Assembly (NCBI GenBank): GCA_023415035.1
Contig: JAEZLX010000154.1
Coordinates: forward strand, 1-49,488
DNA from: Pseudomonadota bacterium
Lineage (GTDB): Bacteria > Pseudomonadota > Gammaproteobacteria > Burkholderiales > Burkholderiaceae_C
Direction: 5' to 3'
DNA: 49,488 nucleotides
Part shown: positions 7,852 to 15,744 of the stretch, piece by piece
Layout of the letters: each line of letters begins with the position of its first letter
Position numbering within the stretch: position 1 is the first letter of the stretch
Made by a program: the position numbers and the translations under genes
The notes under the pieces: generated by a model
The model's database searches: none
Told to the model about the DNA's origin: nothing
Seen by the model: the letters and a program-made list of their open reading frames with translations, nothing else

Positions 7852-8373
7852 ATGTCCCCTGCTCGCTCCGCCGGCCAGACGGCCCGCCCGCCCGATTTCT
7901 CGCCCCAGGAGTTCCGCGCCTCGCTGGGCATGTTCGCCACGGGCGTGACCGTTGTCACCGCGCGCACCGAGGCCGGAGTGCTGGTGGGCCTGACGGCCAA
8001 TTCCTTCAATTCGGTCTCGCTCAACCCGCCCCTGGTGCTGTGGAGCCTCTCGCGTACCGCGGGGTCAATGGCGGCGTTCTCCAACGGTCGTCACTACGCG
8101 ATCAATGTGCTGGCCGCAGACCAGCAGGCGCTGGCCGAACGCTTTGCCGCGCGCGGCATCGACCGCTGGGCAGGCGTCCGCTTCACCGAAGGTGCCGGGG
8201 GCGCTCCGCTGCTCGAAGGCGCGGCAGCCGTCTTCGAGTGCTTCAACCGCAGCCAGTACGTCGAGGGCGATCACATCATCTTTGTGGGCGAGGTCGAACG
8301 CTGCCGCCACTGCGCCAATGCCTCGCCGCTGCTGTACCACGGCGGGCGCTTTTACACCGAGCACCCGCTGTAG
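7852..8373 (+). CDS. Flavin reductase family FMN-binding protein
   Basis: The product is 173 aa. Residues ~18-165 form the flavin-reductase-like FMN-binding split barrel: FRASLGMFATGVTVVTAR, GLTANSFNSVSLNPPLVLWSL and the C-terminal PLLYHGGRFYTE are family hallmarks. Members reduce FMN/FAD with NAD(P)H, often to feed a two-component monooxygenase, but no partner oxygenase is nearby. The frame stays open far upstream; I chose the ATG at 7852 because homologous sequence begins shortly after it. It is divergent from the alpha/beta-hydrolase gene. Confidence 0.88.
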   Translation: MSPARSAGQTARPPDFSPQEFRASLGMFATGVTVVTARTEAGVLVGLTANSFNSVSLNPPLVLWSLSRTAGSMAAFSNGRHYAINVLAADQQALAERFAARGIDRWAGVRFTEGAGGAPLLEGAAAVFECFNRSQYVEGDHIIFVGEVERCRHCANASPLLYHGGRFYTEHPL

Positions 8374-8383
8374 CGCCCGGCCT

Positions 8384-8644
8384 TCAGTCCAGGCCGGTCT
8401 GGCGCCTGACAGCGTCCTCGTGCAGGGATTCGCTGAGCTGATCGACGACGATGCTCCAGGCGGCGTCGGCCCTGAGCTGCTCGCACAGCAGCTGGCGCTG
8501 GGCTTCGTTCCAGAACGGGGCCTCGGCGATGTCCACGTCGGCAGGCAACTGGTGCGCGCGGATGAACTCAGCGATAGCCTGCTCGCTGGCGTCGAGCCCG
8601 AGCTGGAGGAACAGGTTGGTCATCCGGGGCGTGGCGTTGTCCAT
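8384..8644 (-). CDS. DUF2789 family protein
   Basis: The product is 86 aa. The pattern TNLFLQLGLDASEQAIAEFI...LPADVDIAEAPFWNEAQRQLLCEQLRADAAWSIVVDQL matches the conserved layout of DUF2789, a small cytoplasmic protein of unknown function in proteobacteria. A ribosome-binding sequence (CAGGAGAGCC) precedes the ATG. The gene is convergent with the flavin reductase gene (10 bp apart) and divergent from the EamA transporter gene. Family assignment is from memory of the motif layout; function is unknown. Confidence 0.85.
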   Translation of the reverse strand: MDNATPRMTNLFLQLGLDASEQAIAEFIRAHQLPADVDIAEAPFWNEAQRQLLCEQLRADAAWSIVVDQLSESLHEDAVRRQTGLD

Positions 8645-8798
8645 GCGGCTCTCCTGCAGGTGCGTTGTTTGGCTCTGACGCCGATTGTGCGCCAGCCCGG
8701 TGGCGACAGCAGGAAATCGCCGCTGGCGCTACCATCAGCGGCCACCAGGCCACTGCCACCGGGCCTGCGCCGCTCCTGATTTCGACACGCGACATCCC

Positions 8799-9707
8799 AT
8801 GACCGACCGAAAGCTACATCTCGACACCCTGGCCGTCTCCCTGCTGGTGGCCTGCTGCGCCTTCTGGGGCTTCCAGCAGATCCTGATCAAGTTCGCGGGA
8901 CGGGAGATGGCGCCGCTGTGGCAGGCCAGCATCCGCATGGTGGGGGCGACCTTCCTGCTTTGGCTGTGGTGCCGCTGGCGCGGCGTGGCGCTGTTTGCGC
9001 GCGACGGCACGCTCGGTGGCGGTCTGCTGGCCGGCCTGCTGGCCGGCCTGCTGTTCGCCGGCGAGTTCGTCTTCATCTACCTGGGGCTGCAGCACACCAG
9101 CGCCTCGCGCCTGACGGTGTTCCTGTACACCAGCCCCTTCGTGGTGGCGCTGCTGGTGCCGCGCGTGATCCCGAGCGAGACCCTGCGGCGCATCCAGTGG
9201 GTCGGTCTGGTGCTGGCCTTCGCTGCCGTGGCCATCGCCTTCAGCGAGGGATTCCTTCACCACTCGCCGGTGGCAGGCCAGTGGAAGGGTGATGCGATGG
9301 GACTGGCCGCCGGAGTGCTGTGGGGCCTGACCACGCTGACCATCCGCGCCAGCAGGCTGGCCACCGCCAGCGCCGAGAAAACCCTGTTCTACCAGCTGGC
9401 CGTGACGGCGCTGGTGTGCCCGCTGCTGTCGCTGGCGCTGGGCGAAACCTGGGGCTGGGATTATTCCGCTCTGGCCTGGGGCTCGGTCTTCCTGCAGACG
9501 GTGGTGGGCGCCTTCGCCAGCTACCTGACCTGGATGTGGATGCTGCGCCACTACCCGGCCACCCAGATATCCACTTTCACCTTTCTCACGCCGGTGTTCG
9601 CGCTGGTGTTCGGTGTGCTGCTGCTGGGCGAACCGCTGACCCCGCAGCTGCTGGTGGCCCTGGCCGGCGTGGCCACCGGGATCGTGCTGGTCAGCCGCCG
9701 CGCCTGA
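8799..9707 (+). CDS. EamA/DMT-superfamily transporter
   Basis: The 302-aa inner-membrane protein has about ten hydrophobic helices arranged as two EamA repeats (residues ~12-145 and ~165-300). ACCAFWGFQQILIKF in TM1 and the C-terminal TPVFALVFGVLLLGEPLT are typical drug/metabolite-transporter motifs. Members export amino acids, metabolites or drugs by proton antiport; the substrate cannot be read from sequence. The ATG at 8799 begins the conserved protein although the frame is open upstream. The next gene, an amidase, starts 16 bp after the stop, so the two may be co-transcribed. Confidence 0.9.
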   Translation: MTDRKLHLDTLAVSLLVACCAFWGFQQILIKFAGREMAPLWQASIRMVGATFLLWLWCRWRGVALFARDGTLGGGLLAGLLAGLLFAGEFVFIYLGLQHTSASRLTVFLYTSPFVVALLVPRVIPSETLRRIQWVGLVLAFAAVAIAFSEGFLHHSPVAGQWKGDAMGLAAGVLWGLTTLTIRASRLATASAEKTLFYQLAVTALVCPLLSLALGETWGWDYSALAWGSVFLQTVVGAFASYLTWMWMLRHYPATQISTFTFLTPVFALVFGVLLLGEPLTPQLLVALAGVATGIVLVSRRA

Positions 9708-9722
9708 TGCCATGATGCGTGC

Positions 9723-11147
9723 ATGACGAACACCGACCTGCACGCCCTCTCCGCCCTCGAACTGGTCGCCGGCTACCGCAGCGGCGAGCTCTCGCCGGTC
9801 GAGGTCACCTGCGCCATCCTGGCGCACATCGAGCGCTGCGAACCGGTGCTCCGGGCCACCTACGCGCTCGACGCCGACGCGGCGCTGGCCATGGCCCGGG
9901 CATCCGAAGAGCGCTGGCGGGCCGGCCGGCCCATTGAGGTGCGCGGCGTGTGCATCGATGGCGTACCTGTGACCATCAAGGAGAACATCGCCACGCGCGG
10001 GGTGCCGGTGCCGCTGGGCACGGCCGCCACCCGGCTCGTGCCTGCCGCCCACGATGCACCGCCGGCGGCCCGCTTGCGCGAGGCCGGCGCGGTGTTCCTA
10101 GCCAAGACCACTATGCCCGAGTTCGGCATGCTCTCGTCCGGGCTGTCGAGCTTCCATCCGCTCACGCGCAACCCCTGGAACACCGCCATGAACCCGGGCG
10201 GCTCCAGTGCCGGCGCGGGCGCGGCCGCCGCGGCCGGTTACGGGCCTTTGCACATCGGCACTGACATCGGCGGCTCGGTGCGCCTGCCGGCGGCCTGGTG
10301 CGGGCTGGCAGGCCTCAAGCCCAGCCTGGGCCGGGTGCCGATCGATCCGCCCTACATGGGCCGCTGCGCCGGCCCGATGACCCGCACCGTGGCCGATGCC
10401 GCGCTGATGATGGCGGTACTCGCGCAGCCCGATGCGCGCGACCACATGAGCCTGCCGCCCGCCGATATCGACTGGATGGACCTGGACGCGCTGGATCTGC
10501 GCGGTCTGCGCCTGGGCCTGTGGCTGGACGCCGGTTGCGGCCTGCCCGCCGACCCGCATGTGATGCAGGCCGTGGAAGACGCCGCCCGGCTGTTCGAGGA
10601 GGCCGGCGCCATCGTCGAGCCGGTGCGCCCGTGGATGACCGACGGGATGCTGCAGGGCATGGACCGCTTCTGGCGCATCCGCGCGGCCTGTGACCTGCAG
10701 GGCATGAGCCCGGCGCAGCGGGAGCTCATCCTGCCCATCGTGCGCATCTGGGCCGAAGGCGGGTTCGGCCACACCGGCGAACAGGCCTTTGCCGCCTACA
10801 CGCAGACCCAGGCGATCCGCGCCGCCACGGTTGCCGCGACACTGCCCTTCGACTACGTGCTCTCGCCGGTGTCGCCCAACACCGCCTTCCCGGCCGAATG
10901 GGCCTATCCGTCCAACGACGTCGCACGCGCCATGGACCACATCGGCTACACCGTGCCCTTCAGCATGAGCGAGCAACCGGCGATCTCCATCGCCTGTGGC
11001 CACGACCACCATGGCGTGCCCATCGGCCTGCAGATCGCAGGACGGCGCTTCGACGATCTGGGCGTGCTGCGCATGGCGCGCGCCTTCGAGCGCCTGCGCC
11101 CCGAGCAGCGCCCCTGGCCGATGACGCCTCAGGCCGCGGCTGCCTGA
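9723..11147 (+). CDS. Amidase signature family enzyme
   Basis: The 474-aa protein carries the amidase-signature Ser-cisSer-Lys triad: K86 (VTIKENIA), S161 (GGSSAG) and nucleophile S185 (TDIGGSVRLPA). Length is normal for the family. Members hydrolyse amides such as indoleacetamide, aryl acylamides or Glu-tRNA; GatA is unlikely because gatB/gatC are absent and the sequence is not GatA-like. It follows a DMT transporter by 16 bp. Its 3' end overlaps the convergent aacS 3' end by 19 bp. Substrate is unknown. Confidence 0.9.
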   Translation: MTNTDLHALSALELVAGYRSGELSPVEVTCAILAHIERCEPVLRATYALDADAALAMARASEERWRAGRPIEVRGVCIDGVPVTIKENIATRGVPVPLGTAATRLVPAAHDAPPAARLREAGAVFLAKTTMPEFGMLSSGLSSFHPLTRNPWNTAMNPGGSSAGAGAAAAAGYGPLHIGTDIGGSVRLPAAWCGLAGLKPSLGRVPIDPPYMGRCAGPMTRTVADAALMMAVLAQPDARDHMSLPPADIDWMDLDALDLRGLRLGLWLDAGCGLPADPHVMQAVEDAARLFEEAGAIVEPVRPWMTDGMLQGMDRFWRIRAACDLQGMSPAQRELILPIVRIWAEGGFGHTGEQAFAAYTQTQAIRAATVAATLPFDYVLSPVSPNTAFPAEWAYPSNDVARAMDHIGYTVPFSMSEQPAISIACGHDHHGVPIGLQIAGRRFDDLGVLRMARAFERLRPEQRPWPMTPQAAAA

Positions 11148-13243
11148 GCGCGCTGCGCCGCGAACGCCACGTACCAGTCCAGGCAGCCCGGATTGGTCAT
11201 AGCCTCCCGGTTGATGACCTTCTCCAGCGGCTGGCCCAGCAGCAGCTTCTTGATCGGCAGCTCCTGCTTTTTGCCGGAGAGCGTGCGCGGCACCTCGGCC
11301 ACCTGGAAGATCTCGTCGGGCACGAAGCGCGGCGAGAGCGACTCGCGCACCGCCTGCCGGATGCGCTCGCTCAGGGCCTTGTCCAGCGTGAGTCCGGGAC
11401 GCAGCACCACGAACAGCGGCATGTAGCTGGGCCGGCCCAGGTATTCCAGGTCCACCACCAGCGAATCGAGCACCTCGGGCAGCGCCTCAACCGCGCTGTA
11501 CAGCTCGCTGGTGCCCATGCGCAGGCCGTGGCGGTTGATAGTCGCATCGCTGCGGCCGTAGATCACGCAGGAACCGTCGGGGAAGATGCGCAGCCAGTCG
11601 CCATGGCGCCAGACCGCGCCGGCCTCCGGACCCAGGTCACCGCCGCCGGGGCGTCGGCCGTGACCGCGCGGGTACATGTCGAAGTAGCTGCTGATCTGGC
11701 GCTCGTTGTTGCGGTCACCCACGAAGTACAGCGGCATCGACGGGATGGGCTGGGTGCACACCAGTTCGCCCACGGCATCGATGACGGGCCGACCCTGCTC
11801 GTCCCAGGCCTCCACGGCCGAACCCAGCTGCCGGCATTGCATGCGCCCGGGCGTCTGGGGCAGGCCGCGCACGCCACCGATGAAGGAACCGGCGAAGTCG
11901 GTGCCACCCGAGATGTTGCACCACCAGATGTCCTTCTGCGCCTCGCTGGCGGCAATGGCGGCGAACTGCTGCGTCCCCCAGCGCTGCGCGTCCTCGGACA
12001 GCGGCGACCCCGTGGTGCCCAGCGTGTGAATGGCCGACAGGTCGCCGCAAGTGGACAGATCCACGCCAGCCTTGAGACAGTTGGCGTAGAACGCGGCGCC
12101 CGCGCCGAAGAAGCTCACCTTCAGATCGGCGGCAAAACGCCACAGCGTGGTCCAGTCGGGCGCATCCTTGCTGCCGGCGGGGCTGCCGTCGAAGATGACG
12201 CAGGTCGTGCCGCCCAGCAGGCCCGACACCTGGGCGTTCCACATGATCCAGCCCGTCGAGCTGTACCAGTGGTAGCGCTCGCCCCAGTATGCCGGGTCGT
12301 AACTGCAGCCGACATCGTTGTGCAGCGCACCCATCGCGCGCATGACCAGCAGGATGCCACCATGGCCATGCACGATGGGTTTTGGCAGACCCGTGGTGCC
12401 GCTGGAATAGACGATCCACAGTGGATGATCGAAGGGAAGCCAGGCCGGCTCGAAGGCCGCGGTGGCCGCATCGTCGCGCGCCACCACACTGGCGAAATGG
12501 GCGCAGGGAGCGGCGGCGTCCAGCGCGGCCCGTGCCGCGTCATCGCCCTCGGCCAGGTTGGTGTGCAGAATCACGTGCCTTACCGTGGGCAGCTCCGCGC
12601 GCATCTGCGCCACGACCGACAGGCGCTCGTGGTCGCGGTGGCCGTAGGTCACGCCATCGCATGCGATGAGCACCACCGGATCGATCTGGCGGAAGCGGTC
12701 GAGCACGGCGTGCGTGCCCATGTCGGGTGCGCACACGCTCCACACCGCGCCGATGCTGGCCACCGCCAGGAAGGCCACCATGGTCTCGGGGATGTTGGGC
12801 AGGTAGGCCGCCACGCGGTCACCGGGCCGCACACCCTGTTCGCGCAGATGCAGCGCCAGCGCCGCCACCTGGCGCTTCAGTTCGGGCCAGGAGAGTTCGG
12901 TGTGACGGCCCTTCTCGTTGCGCGCGATGACGGCGGCAAAACCCGCCTGGTGCGCCGGCCCCACGTGACGCATCACCTGCCGCGCGATGTTGACCTGCGC
13001 CCCGGGAAACCACTGCGCGCCTGGCATCACGTTGCGCGCCAGCACCGCCGTGTGTGGTGTCGGTGACTCGATGTCGAAGTGGTCCCAGATGCTTTGCCAG
13101 TAGGCGTCCAGATCGGTTACCGACCATTTCCACAGCGCGTCGTAGCTGTCGAAGGTCAGCCCCCGTTCACGGGCCAGCCAGTCCAGGTAGCGGCGGATCT
13201 GCGGCAACCGGCCGGCGCTTTTGTTGTTCGTGCTTGTCTCCAT
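11129..13243 (-). CDS. aacS: Acetoacetyl-CoA synthetase (acetoacetate-CoA ligase)
   Basis: The product is 704 aa, slightly longer than the usual ~650-660. It is an ANL-superfamily adenylating enzyme converting acetoacetate, ATP and CoA to acetoacetyl-CoA. The N-terminal ACAS-like segment (residues 30-95), the AMP-binding P-loop YSSGTTGLPKPI (279-290), VHGHGG, and the C-terminal acyl-adenylate lysine region RTLSGKKQELPIKK are all present. WYSSTGWIMWNAQVSGLL is typical of AacS rather than AcsA. No strong ribosome-binding site precedes the ATG. The gene is divergent from tetR; paired operators lie 54-90 bp upstream. It could use acetoacetate released by the fumarylacetoacetase encoded at 19031. 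Confidence 0.93.
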   Translation of the reverse strand: METSTNNKSAGRLPQIRRYLDWLARERGLTFDSYDALWKWSVTDLDAYWQSIWDHFDIESPTPHTAVLARNVMPGAQWFPGAQVNIARQVMRHVGPAHQAGFAAVIARNEKGRHTELSWPELKRQVAALALHLREQGVRPGDRVAAYLPNIPETMVAFLAVASIGAVWSVCAPDMGTHAVLDRFRQIDPVVLIACDGVTYGHRDHERLSVVAQMRAELPTVRHVILHTNLAEGDDAARAALDAAAPCAHFASVVARDDAATAAFEPAWLPFDHPLWIVYSSGTTGLPKPIVHGHGGILLVMRAMGALHNDVGCSYDPAYWGERYHWYSSTGWIMWNAQVSGLLGGTTCVIFDGSPAGSKDAPDWTTLWRFAADLKVSFFGAGAAFYANCLKAGVDLSTCGDLSAIHTLGTTGSPLSEDAQRWGTQQFAAIAASEAQKDIWWCNISGGTDFAGSFIGGVRGLPQTPGRMQCRQLGSAVEAWDEQGRPVIDAVGELVCTQPIPSMPLYFVGDRNNERQISSYFDMYPRGHGRRPGGGDLGPEAGAVWRHGDWLRIFPDGSCVIYGRSDATINRHGLRMGTSELYSAVEALPEVLDSLVVDLEYLGRPSYMPLFVVLRPGLTLDKALSERIRQAVRESLSPRFVPDEIFQVAEVPRTLSGKKQELPIKKLLLGQPLEKVINREAMTNPGCLDWYVAFAAQRAQAAAA

Positions 13244-13296
13244 GCGTCATAGCGTATCGGCCACCCCGCCAATTTCCAAGACGCCGGCGTCAGGGT

Positions 13297-13333
13297 TTGC
13301 ACGAGTGTTCAAGGTTTTTGTACAAGCGTCCAA
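13297..13333. promoter_or_regulatory. Tandem TetR-type operators in aacS-tetR divergent promoter
   Basis: Two 16-bp elements, TTGCACGAGTGTTCAA (13297-13312) and TTGTACAAGCGTCCAA (13318-13333), match at 12 of 16 positions, every difference being a transition. Each is itself an imperfect palindrome of form TTGnAC-N4-GTnCAA. Their 21-bp spacing is two helical turns, putting both on the same DNA face. A possible tetR promoter overlaps them: -10-like TACAAG at 13321-13326, 18 bp after TTGCAC. The second element ends 8 bp before the tetR ATG. Confidence 0.65.
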
Positions 13334-13341
13334 TTCCGCGC

Positions 13342-14073
13342 ATGGACAAGCCATCCCGACAGCGGCGTACGCCGGCCACCAGTGCCGACACCGCCACGCG
13401 CCCGGACCGCAAGCAGGCCATCTTGCTGGCGGCCGAGCGCCTGTTCGCCGAGCACGGCTACCACGGGGTGTCGATCCGGCAGATCGCCGACGAGGCCGGT
13501 GTTCCGCTGGCGCTGGTGGGCTATTACTACGGCCAGAAGCACGAGCTCTTCCACGCCATCTTCGAACACTGGAAGCACACCATCGACGAGCGGCTGGCAC
13601 TGCTGGCCGAAGTGCGCCGCATGCCACGGGACGCCCACACGCTCGAGCGCGTGGTGCGCGCTTTCGCCGAGCCCGTCATCCGCATGCGGGCCAGCCCCGA
13701 GGGCGAGTACTACGCCTTGCTGGTCGCACGCGAGCTGGCCTACCGCACCCCAGAGGCCGACCGTGTGCTCTCGCACTACTTCGACCCCATGGCCCATGCG
13801 TTCATCGACGCCCTGCTCGAAGTCTGCCCCGGCTGCGGGCGCAGCGACGCCGCGTGGGCCTACCAGTTCGCGCTTGGCGCGCTGATTCACCACATGAGTG
13901 ACCGGCGTGTCGAGCGGCTCTCGCTGGGCGCCAACACGCCCGGCAACCCTGCGGCATTGCCGCATCTGGTGGCCTTCATCACGGCGGGCATCCGTGCCGT
14001 GCTGAAAGCCACCAACCGCGCTTCCCCCAAGAAAACCAGGGCAACGATCCACCAACGAAGGAGACAAGCATGA
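13342..14073 (+). CDS. TetR-family transcriptional regulator
   Basis: The product is 243 aa. A basic N-terminal tail (residues 1-25) precedes the TetR helix-turn-helix: ILLAAERLFAEHGYHGVSIRQIADEAGVPLALVGYYYGQKHELF (residues ~28-72). The rest is the helical ligand-binding and dimerisation domain. The frame is open far upstream, but homology begins here and the operators lie directly before this ATG. The last codon overlaps the dctP start (ATGA, 14070-14073), so the regulator is co-transcribed with the TRAP operon it probably represses. It is divergent from aacS. The inducer is presumably the imported substrate or its CoA or ring-cleavage product, which is inference. Confidence 0.9.
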   Translation: MDKPSRQRRTPATSADTATRPDRKQAILLAAERLFAEHGYHGVSIRQIADEAGVPLALVGYYYGQKHELFHAIFEHWKHTIDERLALLAEVRRMPRDAHTLERVVRAFAEPVIRMRASPEGEYYALLVARELAYRTPEADRVLSHYFDPMAHAFIDALLEVCPGCGRSDAAWAYQFALGALIHHMSDRRVERLSLGANTPGNPAALPHLVAFITAGIRAVLKATNRASPKKTRATIHQRRRQA

Positions 14074-15143
14074 ATATCCCGCGCAACTTCCGCCCCGCCC
14101 TCGTGGCCGGCGCTGTCTGGCTCGCGTTTGCCGCCGCGCCCGCCCAGGCGCAGCAGACCATCAAGCTCACCGCCGCAGCAGGTCACCCGCCCGTGTTCCT
14201 GTGGGTGAAGACGCTGGACGAGGTCTTCATCCCCGAGGTGGACCGCAAGCTCGCCGCCAGCGGCAAGTACAAGATCGAGTGGACCAAGGCCTTCGGCGGC
14301 ACACTGATCAAGCTGGGCAGCGAATCCAAGGGCATCGCCGACGGCGTGGCCGACCTGGGCGTGGTCAGCACCCTGTTCGAGGCCGCCAAGTTCCCGCTGC
14401 AGAACATCTCGTACTACACGCCCTTCGGCACGGACAACATCGAGCTGATGAGCCAGACCATCGCCGACCTGCAGAAGAACATTCCGGCCATGGCGGACGC
14501 CTGGAACAAGAACGGGCTGACCTACCTGGGCGGCATGGCGCTGGACTCGTACCACATCTGGACAAAGTTCCCGATCACGCGGCTGGAGGATCTCAACGGC
14601 AAGAAGATCAGCGCGCCCGGCCCGGCCGCCAACTGGATCCGCGGCACCGGCGCCGTGGGCGTGGCCGGCTCGCTCAACACCTACTACGAGGACATCAAAT
14701 CCGGGGTCTCCGACGGCGTGGTGGTGTTCACCACGGGCGCCTGGGGTGCCAAGGTGCATGAGGTTGCGCCCCACGTGACCAAGGTCAACTTCGGCGCGCA
14801 GTTCGCCGGTGGCATCGCCATGAACAAGCGCCGCTTCGAGAAGCTGCCAGCCGAAGTGCAGACTGCCATCCGCGAGGCCGGCGACACATGGACCGCTGCC
14901 TATGCCAAGGCACAGGCGGAGCTGGTGGAAACCCGCTTCAAGGAAATGGCCGCGGCCGGCGCCAAGATCAGCGAGCTGCCCGAGGCCGAGCGCAAGCGCT
15001 GGGCCGACGCCCTCTCCCCCGTGGCCAAGACCTGGGCCGCCGATGCCCAGAGCAAGGGGCTGCCCGCCGACCAGGTGCTCAAAGGCTACATGAACAGCCT
15101 GATCAAGGCTGGCGTCAAGGTCCCGCGCGACTGGAGCAAGTAA
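14070..15143 (+). CDS. TRAP transporter substrate-binding protein (DctP family)
   Basis: The product is 357 aa. A signal peptide (residues 1-27, cleavage near PAQAQQ) sends it to the periplasm. The rest is a DctP-type solute-binding fold; ALDSYHIWTKFPITRLEDLNGKKI is the conserved hinge and the Arg/Asn region that binds a carboxylate in the family. An AAGGAG sequence precedes the ATG. It delivers substrate to the DctQM membrane proteins encoded immediately downstream. The ligand is most likely an organic acid; its identity is unknown. Confidence 0.93.
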   Translation: MNIPRNFRPALVAGAVWLAFAAAPAQAQQTIKLTAAAGHPPVFLWVKTLDEVFIPEVDRKLAASGKYKIEWTKAFGGTLIKLGSESKGIADGVADLGVVSTLFEAAKFPLQNISYYTPFGTDNIELMSQTIADLQKNIPAMADAWNKNGLTYLGGMALDSYHIWTKFPITRLEDLNGKKISAPGPAANWIRGTGAVGVAGSLNTYYEDIKSGVSDGVVVFTTGAWGAKVHEVAPHVTKVNFGAQFAGGIAMNKRRFEKLPAEVQTAIREAGDTWTAAYAKAQAELVETRFKEMAAAGAKISELPEAERKRWADALSPVAKTWAADAQSKGLPADQVLKGYMNSLIKAGVKVPRDWSK

Positions 15144-15144
15144 G

Positions 15145-15744
15145 GTGACGACACGCCACGACATGCCGGCCGGCGCTGCGCCTGCCGGCGGTTCCCTCAC
15201 GCCCGACGCCTACGGGCAGCCACTGCCCTTCGGCCTGCACCACCTGTTCACGGCCATGAACGCGCTGGGCACCTTGTGGATCCTGTGCCTGATGGTGCTG
15301 ATCAACATGGACGTCGTCGGACGCAACCTGCTGTCGGCCCCGGTGCGCGGCGTCACCGAGATGGTGTCGCTGTCCATCGTGGGCATTGTCTTCCTGCAGC
15401 TGGCCGACACGCTGCGCACGGGACGTTTCACGCGCGCCGACGTGCTGATGGACAGGCTCAAGCGCAACCGTCCACGGATGGCCGACGCGCTGCAGGCGCT
15501 CTTCCACCTGGTGGGACTGGTGCTGATGCTGGTCATCCTGCGCGCCAGCTGGGAGCCGCTGGTGGAGTCCATCGAGATCCGCGAATACGTCGGCGCGATC
15601 GGTGACTTCCAGGCCCCGGTCTGGCCGGTGCGGCTGATCACGCTCGTCGGCCTGGGCTCCACGGCACTGTGCTTCGGCCTGTTGGCCTGGATGGACCTGC
15701 GCCGCATGGCCGCCCGCGGCCGCCACCCCGGAGGCCAGCCATGA
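15145..15744 (+). CDS. TRAP transporter small permease (DctQ family)
   Basis: The product is 199 aa with four hydrophobic helices (about residues 38-60, 73-95, 115-135 and 155-178), as in DctQ. Translation probably begins at GTG 15145, with GGAG 9 bases upstream; ATG 15163 is an alternative. It starts two bases after the dctP stop and overlaps dctM by four bases. It forms the inner-membrane complex with the large permease. Confidence 0.9.
   Translation: MTTRHDMPAGAAPAGGSLTPDAYGQPLPFGLHHLFTAMNALGTLWILCLMVLINMDVVGRNLLSAPVRGVTEMVSLSIVGIVFLQLADTLRTGRFTRADVLMDRLKRNRPRMADALQALFHLVGLVLMLVILRASWEPLVESIEIREYVGAIGDFQAPVWPVRLITLVGLGSTALCFGLLAWMDLRRMAARGRHPGGQP

Noticed and set aside
9723..11147. Amidase as GatA subunit of Glu-tRNA amidotransferase
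   Set aside because: The triad is shared by all amidase-signature enzymes, but gatB and gatC are absent nearby and the surrounding sequence is not GatA-like.
10898..13066. Very long plus-strand open frame (722 codons) opposite aacS
   Set aside because: It is antisense to a clearly recognised gene. Its translation is His/Arg/Gln-rich and low-complexity, as expected from a shadow frame in high-GC DNA.
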